Source: CAG-390 sp964579135
Lineage (GTDB): Bacteria; Bacillota; Clostridia; Oscillospirales; CAG-272
NCBI GenBank assembly: GCA_964579135.1
Contig: CAZOFD010000037.1
Coordinates: 1 to 10,203 of the forward strand
DNA: 10,203 bases
Direction: 5' to 3'
Part shown: positions 6,994 to 10,203 of the stretch, one piece after another
Numbering within the stretch: position 1 is the stretch's first letter
Layout of the letters: each line of letters opens with the position of its first letter
Program-made: the position numbers and the translations under genes
The notes under the pieces: model-generated
Seen by the model: the letters and a program-made list of their open reading frames with translations, nothing else
Database searches by the model: none
What the model was told of the DNA's origin: nothing

Positions 6994-7731
6994 TCACAAA
7001 AAAATCAATGAGCCCACGTCGGCGAGCGGCTCGCTTGAGAGCGATACCGGCTCGGTGGCGTGCAAGCGACAAAAATTCTCTATATCCGCAGCGTCGGGGT
7101 GGCGGCGGTAGTCGCCGGCAAAATAGAGTCGGTCGCCGACGAGACCGCAGGCGCCGCCGATAAAGCCGTAGGGATGACCCGGGAGCGAAACGTGCCCCGC
7201 TTCAACGGTCAAATGCGGTATTTCGTACTTGCGCAGAGCGCTTGCTATTCCGCGGTCGGCTGTTATAACGGCGCCGTCGGACAAAACGGCGCAAGAGCAT
7301 TTTGCATAGCCCTGTTTTACGTTTATGATCTTAAGTCCGAGCCGAGCAGCGCGTGAGAGCAGCGTTTCGTCGGTGCATTTTTCGTTGCATATCAAATATT
7401 TGCCCGTTTGACACGCACAAAGCGCAACGTCTTGCGGATAGACGGATTCCGTTGGGCTCGCCGTGGCGACGGGCGTATACTTTCGTCGGATTCGGGCGGC
7501 TGTTGGCATGCTTTCGAACGTCTTAAGGTAATTCGACGCTACAAGCAATTCTTCGCCGATAAGATGCAACAACAGATCTGGGTGCGAGCGCACGCTTTGC
7601 CCAAGCTCTTGGCATTCGGGGACGGGATGCACCTCGAAACCATAGCTTTGCAGTGCGCGGCGGCAGATCGGCGACAATCTTTCGTCGGCAAAACAGATAT
7701 TAAGGCTCAAGCTTTTCGTTTTCGTTATCAT
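6994..7731 (-). CDS. Putative DUF6873-family (GME-fold-like) protein, function unknown
   Basis: This is a 245-residue soluble protein. From memory of family sequences it resembles DUF6873, assigned to the guanidine-modifying-enzyme (GME) fold. Recognisable segments are SHPDLLLH (49-56), VKQGYAKCSCAVL (138-150), ITADRGI (156-162), GHVSLPGHPYGFIGGACGL (179-197) and RLYFAGDYRRHPD (201-213). Twelve cysteines are spread along it, several paired (CAC 105-107, CNEKC 115-119, CSC 145-147). No substrate is known to me. The ATG at 7731 is my choice, but no ribosome site precedes it. The alternative is TTG at 7755, which overlaps the U-rich tail of the rpmB terminator hairpin. No promoter is evident, so expression may depend on read-through from rpmB. 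The gene is followed 85 bases later by the Ig-repeat gene, which has its own promoter. Confidence 0.75.
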   Translation of the reverse strand: MITKTKSLSLNICFADERLSPICRRALQSYGFEVHPVPECQELGQSVRSHPDLLLHLIGEELLVASNYLKTFESMPTAARIRRKYTPVATASPTESVYPQDVALCACQTGKYLICNEKCTDETLLSRAARLGLKIINVKQGYAKCSCAVLSDGAVITADRGIASALRKYEIPHLTVEAGHVSLPGHPYGFIGGACGLVGDRLYFAGDYRRHPDAADIENFCRLHATEPVSLSSEPLADVGSLIFL

Positions 7732-7734
7732 AGG

Positions 7735-7784
7735 TAAAAATCGAATAAAAAGCAAACAAGCAGCCCCGCAAGGGAACTGCTTGT
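7735..7784 (-). terminator. rpmB terminator
   Basis: On the minus strand, a stem of ACAAGCAG (7777-7784) with CTGCTTGT (7756-7763), plus an inner CCC/GGG (7772-7774 with 7765-7767) around a four-base loop, is followed by the T-rich sequence TTTGCTTTTTATTCGATTTT. It begins 6 bases after the rpmB stop codon. The downstream gene starts inside or directly after the U-tract. Confidence 0.8.
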
Positions 7785-7789
7785 CAAAT

Positions 7790-7978
7790 TCAGGCGTTTT
7801 CAGCCTTTTTCATGGTGCGCAGGCAACGCGCACAAATGCTAACCGTTTTAACAGTTCCGTTAACGGAAACCTTTACCTTACGGATGTTAGGCTTCCAAGT
7901 TCTGTTCGTCTTACGGTGCGAGTGAGATATCGAATTTCCGAATACGACGCCCTTGCCGCAAACATTGCATTTTGCCAT
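7790..7978 (-). CDS. rpmB: Large ribosomal subunit protein bL28
   Basis: This is a 62-residue basic ribosomal protein of the 50S subunit. The sequence shows the L28 features: MAKCNVCGKGVVFGNSISHSHRKTNRTWKPNI at the start, then the V-x-V-N-G strand and the C-terminal SICARCLRTMKK. The N-terminal CNVC (C4, C7) and C-terminal CARC (C48, C51) make this the zinc-binding, four-cysteine version of L28. Length is normal for the family. The ATG at 7978 follows a near-perfect ribosome site AAGGAGGT (7987-7994) at 8 bases. It has its own promoter and a terminator immediately after the stop, so it is mainly a single-gene transcript. Confidence 0.97.
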   Translation of the reverse strand: MAKCNVCGKGVVFGNSISHSHRKTNRTWKPNIRKVKVSVNGTVKTVSICARCLRTMKKAENA

Positions 7979-8030
7979 TTCAGAACACCTCCTTAGGGCA
8001 AAACTTACCCAAATTGCATATAACAGTAGA

Positions 8031-8059
8031 ATTATACCACAGTTGATAGATTATTTCAA
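8031..8059 (-). promoter_or_regulatory. Sigma-A type promoter of rpmB
   Basis: On the minus strand, TTGAAA (8054-8059), a 17-base spacer and TATAAT (8031-8036). Transcription would start near 8024, giving a leader of about 45 bases before the rpmB ATG. Confidence 0.85.
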
Positions 8060-8096
8060 GTGTTTTTGCGTTTTTTTTGATTAAATTAGAGTTTTT

Positions 8097-8124
8097 TTGC
8101 TTTAAAAAATATGCGTTTTATAAT
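8097..8124 (+). promoter_or_regulatory. Orphan plus-strand promoter-like site
   Basis: TTGCTT (8097-8102), a 16-base spacer and a perfect TATAAT (8119-8124) point into the gene-poor region on the plus strand, with a predicted start near 8131. No credible coding frame follows. The surrounding A/T richness makes a chance match possible. Confidence 0.4.
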
Positions 8125-8212
8125 TTGGAGCCGAGTTTGAGCGTATGGCTGTATTTTCGAGATCACGTATTTGTGTTGGCGGTGCCAAAAAATATGCGTC
8201 AAAATAAAGCAA
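8097..8212. repeat. 116-bp segment bounded by 8-bp inverted repeats with an internal 13-bp direct repeat
   Basis: TTGCTTTA (8097-8104) is the inverted complement of TAAAGCAA (8205-8212). Immediately inside lie two copies of AAAAAATATGCGT (8104-8116 and 8187-8199) in the same orientation. A small hairpin TTGGC-GGT-GCCAA precedes the second copy. The layout could be a small non-autonomous element or chance in A/T-rich DNA. Confidence 0.35.
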
Positions 8213-8267
8213 TGTGTGAGGCGCGCAGAAATTAAAATTTTGCGCAATTGTGCCTTTGACTAAGCTC

Positions 8268-8379
8268 GCCGTTCGATATAAAACGGCAACTTCGGTAAGG
8301 CGGCGACCGTCTGATGTGCGTAAGACCTCGGTGGTATCGTGCGCAAACGGAAACTGTGCTGCCGAGACACCTTACGAAG
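8268..8379 (+). repeat. Cluster of inverted repeats, possible structured RNA
   Basis: GCCGTT (8268-8273) pairs with AACGGC (8282-8287). Next to it, 8290-8300 (CTTCGGTAAGG) pairs with 8370-8379 (CCTTACGAAG), 10 bp with one bulged G. Between these arms, ACCGTCT and AGACCTCGGT form an imperfect hairpin with a bulge. If transcribed from the orphan promoter upstream, this would fold into a multi-branched RNA. I do not recognise it as RNase P, SRP, 6S or a known riboswitch. Confidence 0.35.
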
Positions 8380-8607
8380 CGGAACTTCGGACGTTGAGCA
8401 ACGTATCGCAACGCAACGACTCCTACGTGCAGGTGCAAACGTTTGCGCGACCAAAGTACGCACAGCAGATTCGCCCGGCGTGGAAAACGCACGCGGGTCA
8501 CCGCTGATCGCCTATGCGATGTTTGCCGTACGTAAAAAGCCTCCGAGATTTACAGCCGATTGCGAGATTTGCCGCACCGCGCACACGCGTAGCTCGCACG
8601 GGAAACC

Positions 8608-8644
8608 ATTGCTAAAACGGTGAGAGAAAATATAGCGTAGCAAT
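8608..8644. repeat. 7-bp inverted repeat
   Basis: ATTGCTA (8608-8614) is perfectly complementary in inverse orientation to TAGCAAT (8638-8644), with 23 bases between. It is one of several short palindromes in the gene-poor region, and no U-tract follows on either strand. Confidence 0.3.
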
Positions 8645-8672
8645 CGCTCGTTGCGTCGGCGCGGCGAAAAAA

Positions 8673-8954
8673 TCATCTGTGCACGGGTGTAAAAGATATC
8701 GAGATACGAATATCGCGAAAAATTTGCGATTCGTATCGTTCGTATCGTATGACGGTTAAATTCGCGTGTGCGAATTCGCACATTCTGAGCGAGATAATAA
8801 GCACGCCGCTTATAATATCGGTTATAGAACTCGCCAAAAATAACAGTGCGTTGCCAAATGCAAAAAAGTCGGGACTGACGGCGACTAACGTAACTCTAAG
8901 AGCGAGCGAAACAACCGAAACAACTAAAGTGAGCGCGTGCCCCGTATTCGGCAA
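8673..8954 (-). CDS. Possible small membrane protein, unrecognised
   Basis: I do not recognise this 93-codon frame. In its favour, it begins with TTG at 8954, preceded at about 9 bases by the good ribosome site AAGGGGAG. The first 58 residues are strongly hydrophobic with two probable membrane helices (about 7-27 and 30-56) separated by SPD, and end in a positively charged RM. Codon use (ATA, TCG, CTC, GTC) resembles its neighbours. Against it, the last 30 residues are encoded by hairpins and a 9-bp tandem repeat, giving a RYERYES-type tail that looks non-protein-like, so the frame may be the broken front of a longer gene. There is no visible promoter. The scaffold gap starts 31 bases upstream of the start codon. 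The plus-strand frame over the same bases (8749-8973) lacks a ribosome site. Confidence 0.4.
   Translation of the reverse strand: MPNTGHALTLVVSVVSLALRVTLVAVSPDFFAFGNALLFLASSITDIISGVLIISLRMCEFAHANLTVIRYERYESQIFRDIRISISFTPVHR
8703..8776. repeat. Hairpin, 9-bp tandem repeat and second hairpin in a row
   Basis: GATACGAAT (8703-8711) pairs with ATTCGTATC (8729-8737), with an additional CGC/GCG inside (8714-8716/8726-8728). TTCGTATCG is present twice in tandem (8730-8747). Next comes AATTCGC-GTGT-GCGAATT (8759-8776), a perfect 7-bp stem with a four-base loop. These lie in the tail of the doubtful minus-strand frame and might be its terminator region or a protein-binding site. Confidence 0.45.
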
Positions 8955-8985
8955 CGTTATTTTCTCCCCTTAATTGCGCAAAATT

Positions 8986-9085
8986 NNNNNNNNNNNNNNN
9001 NNNNNNNNNNNNNNNNNNNNNNNNNNNNNNNNNNNNNNNNNNNNNNNNNNNNNNNNNNNNNNNNNNNNNNNNNNNNNNNNNNNNN
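8986..9085. other. Scaffold gap (100 N)
   Basis: There are exactly 100 undetermined bases, a common placeholder for a join of unknown length. The true distance, and any gene in it, is unknown. Flanking features up to smpB should be read with that in mind. Confidence 0.98.
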
Positions 9086-9145
9086 TAACGGTAAGCGCCG
9101 CCGTAGCGCATAAAGCTGCCGTAAGCAATCGCCGAGACCGCGGCT

Positions 9146-9179
9146 CGAGTTTAACTCGGGACGTGAGGTGCGTATGCAC
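9146..9179. repeat. Two small palindromes upstream of smpB
   Basis: CGAGTT-T-AACTCG (9146-9158) and GTGC-GTAT-GCAC (9168-9179) lie between the gap and the smpB promoter. Neither is followed by a T-run on the plus strand. They may be operator-like or remnants of the sequence hidden by the gap. Confidence 0.3.
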
Positions 9180-9205
9180 GCGCGCAAATTCTTTCGCTTT
9201 TCCTA

Positions 9206-9234
9206 TTGATTATTTTTTGTTTTTGTAATATAAT
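9206..9234 (+). promoter_or_regulatory. Sigma-A type promoter of smpB-ssrA
   Basis: TTGATT (9206-9211), a 17-base T-rich spacer and TATAAT (9229-9234). The predicted start near 9241 gives a leader of only about 20 bases. No second promoter is visible between smpB and ssrA, so it probably drives both. Confidence 0.87.
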
Positions 9235-9260
9235 AATAAAACAATGTGCGGGAGTTGAAA

Positions 9261-9731
9261 ATGGCTGCAACGAATGGTATCAAATTAATAACGTCCAATC
9301 GAAAGGCATATCACGAATACTTTATCGACGAAAAGGCGGAAGCGGGCATTTCACTTTGCGGTACCGAGGTCAAAAGTATCAGAGCCGGGCACGTAAATCT
9401 CAAAGATTCGTATTGCGCGGTGGAAAACGGCGAGCTTTTTATATACGGGATGCATATCAGCCCTTATGAAAAAGGCAATATTTTCAATCGCGACCCCGTG
9501 CGAACGCGCAAACTTTTGATGCACCGCAGAGAGATATTAAGGCTATTCGGCGCCGTTTCTCAAAAGGGGTATACTCTTATCCCCTTAAGCCTTTACTTCA
9601 GTAACTCGAAAGTCAAGGTGGAACTCGGTTTGTGCCGCGGTAAAAAGCTATACGACAAACGCGAAAGCGACGCAAAACGTCAAGCCGAAAGAACGATGGA
9701 AAGGTACGAAAAAAACGCGGAAAAATATTGA
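9261..9731 (+). CDS. smpB: SsrA-binding protein SmpB
   Basis: SmpB binds the tRNA-like end of tmRNA and brings it to stalled ribosomes for trans-translation, where its C-terminal tail reads the empty mRNA channel. The 156-residue product is of normal length. It has the family blocks ITSNRKAYHEYFIDE (10-24), GTEVKSIRAG (34-43), YEKGNIFNRDPVRTRKLLMH (69-88) and ELGLCRGKKLYDKRE (121-135), followed by the Lys/Arg/Glu-rich tail (136-156). The ATG at 9261 is preceded at 6 bases by GGGAG (9250-9254). A GTG at 9246 would add five residues, but it overlaps the ribosome site. A four-codon ATG...TGA frame (9244-9258) lies across that site. tmRNA begins 54 bases after the stop, the usual smpB-ssrA pairing in Bacillota. 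Confidence 0.97.
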   Translation: MAATNGIKLITSNRKAYHEYFIDEKAEAGISLCGTEVKSIRAGHVNLKDSYCAVENGELFIYGMHISPYEKGNIFNRDPVRTRKLLMHRREILRLFGAVSQKGYTLIPLSLYFSNSKVKVELGLCRGKKLYDKRESDAKRQAERTMERYEKNAEKY

Positions 9732-9785
9732 TCGCCCTTTTCGGAGTCGGGTCTGCGCCGCTTCGACGACGTTCTCCTCTTTTAC

Positions 9786-10156
9786 GGGGGCGTAAAGGTT
9801 TCGACGGGGGTTTTGAAGCACGGTAAGCGAGTAGAGCCGAGCAACTCTCAAAACGGCTCAAACTTAAAATTAAACGCAGATAATAATCTTGCACTTGCTG
9901 CCTAAACGGCAGTGACGCGGCTCCGAGGAGCCGCCCGTTCGGCTTGAAAGTATCGCGGTTCAAGATCCGAGCGTCATTTCAGCGGTGAACGTGCACTTCC
10001 CTTTTTCCTTTGAGGAAGTCATGCAGAAAAAGGATTACCGAGTTCGAAGGCTGTCGGCAGCCGTCGACCGAGGGACGTTTAAAATACCGACTGTACTCGA
10101 AGAAAGCCGTGTCGACAGATCTTCGGACAGGGGTTCGATTCCCCTCGCCTCCACCA
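9786..10156 (+). ncRNA. ssrA: Transfer-messenger RNA (tmRNA, one-piece)
   Basis: tmRNA rescues stalled ribosomes and tags the nascent peptide for degradation. The 5' end GGGGGCG (9786-9792) pairs with CGCCTCC (10146-10152, one G-U), forming the acceptor stem, followed by A10153 and an encoded CCA (10154-10156). The T-arm is AGGGG-TTCGATT-CCCCT. The conserved GTTTCGAC lies near the 5' end (about 9798-9805). A pseudoknot upstream of the tag is visible: GAGT/ACTC (9829-9832/9844-9847) and GAGCCG/CGGCTC (9834-9839/9854-9859). The tag frame follows, with its stop codon in the loop of a CTGCC/GGCAG hairpin, then a strong hairpin (GCGGCTCC/GGAGCCGC) in the later pseudoknot region. The total of 371 nt is normal. 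No own promoter is visible, so it is probably processed from the smpB transcript. Confidence 0.97.
9876..9905 (+). other. tmRNA proteolysis-tag reading frame (ADNNLALAA)
   Basis: The resume codon GCA (9876-9878) is followed by GAT AAT AAT CTT GCA CTT GCT GCC and the stop TAA (9903-9905). With the alanine carried by tmRNA itself, the added peptide is AADNNLALAA. The C-terminal LAA end is the type recognised by ClpXP. Assignment of the resume codon rests on the position after the A-rich stretch and on the conserved tag ending. Confidence 0.93.
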
Positions 10157-10163
10157 ATTTAAC

Positions 10164-10196
10164 CACCCGTCGAACCCCGGAGCGGTTCGACGGGTG
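10164..10196 (+). terminator. Hairpin after tmRNA, probable terminator or processing structure
   Basis: A perfect 13-bp stem (10164-10176 with 10184-10196) with a 7-base loop starts 7 bases after the CCA end. The next bases are AAACGTC and the window ends, so no U-tract is seen on the plus strand. It probably ends the ssrA transcript or guides 3' processing, but termination is not proven by the visible sequence. Confidence 0.6.
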
Positions 10197-10203
10197 AAAC
10201 GTC

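Larger units (their letters stand above)
8060..9205. other. Gene-poor region with no conserved gene recognised
   Basis: This stretch of about 1.1 kb includes a scaffold gap. It starts very A/T-rich (8060-8130), becomes GC-richer (8220-8660), and contains hairpins and repeats described separately. Open frames of 70-95 codons occur in several frames (for example plus 8250-8507, plus 8339-8623, minus 8232-8501, minus 8512-8781). All overlap each other, lack ribosome sites and show no family motif. Only the minus-strand frame 8673-8954 has a ribosome site and a plausible protein character. Candidates for the rest are an uncharacterised non-coding RNA, decayed genes, or a variable insertion; I cannot tell which. 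Confidence 0.5.

Noticed and set aside
8223..8245. GCGCA/TGCGC hairpin considered as a terminator
   Set aside because: The stem is interrupted by a bulged G and is followed by AATTGTGCC rather than a U-run.
8419..8427. ACTCCTACG, resembling a conserved 16S rRNA segment
   Set aside because: Only nine bases match and the flanks do not continue as rRNA.
8250..8623. Overlapping plus-strand frames (8250-8507, 8339-8623) in the orphan region
   Set aside because: They start at GTG codons without ribosome sites, overlap each other, and show no recognisable domain or hydrophobic pattern.
8060..9205. CRISPR array, transposase or toxin-antitoxin pair in the gene-poor region
   Set aside because: There are no regularly spaced repeats, no DDE or HTH-like frames, and no paired small genes with ribosome sites.

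Overview
The window looks like a chromosomal housekeeping segment from an uncultured member of the Clostridia (Bacillota). The evidence is strong AAGGAGG-type ribosome binding sites, sigma-A promoters of the TTGAnn-17-TATAAT type, a zinc-ribbon type L28, and a protein resembling the DUF6873 family, which I recall mainly from clostridial genomes. The genus cannot be read from the sequence. A run of exactly 100 N (8986-9085) marks a scaffold join, so this is probably a draft or metagenome assembly.

Left part (1-5020). A GC-rich palindromic stretch of unknown nature (1-165) is followed by a hairpin terminator and then gpmI on the minus strand, encoding a 550-residue cofactor-independent phosphoglycerate mutase with plant/kinetoplastid-like sequence. 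Divergently transcribed on the plus strand is the cluster mrp (Fe-S carrier ATPase), lgt (prolipoprotein diacylglyceryl transferase) and folD (one-carbon folate enzyme). It has a clear promoter ahead of mrp, no strong internal terminator, and a long bidirectional terminator after folD.

Middle part (5049-8060), all on the minus strand. In transcription order: rpmB (L28) with its own promoter and terminator; a protein resembling the DUF6873 GME-fold family; and a 619-residue surface protein with an N-terminal hydrophobic segment, six divergent Ig-like repeats, a Ser/Thr/Pro-rich stalk and a C-terminal transmembrane helix. The last has its own promoter and shares the folD terminator.

Right part (8060-10203). 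About 1.1 kb has no recognisable conserved gene. It holds an orphan plus-strand promoter, a 116-bp segment with direct and inverted repeats, several imperfect hairpins, a possible 93-residue membrane ORF on the minus strand, and the scaffold gap. It is followed by the trans-translation pair smpB and ssrA. The tmRNA is complete, encodes the tag (A)ADNNLALAA, and ends in an encoded CCA. A 13-bp hairpin lies at the window edge.

Most of the window is conventional. The parts that deserve a second look are the orphan region 8060-9200, the Ig-repeat surface protein, the C-terminal tail on Lgt, and the start region of the DUF6873-like gene. I saw no CRISPR array, transposase, phage gene or defence system.
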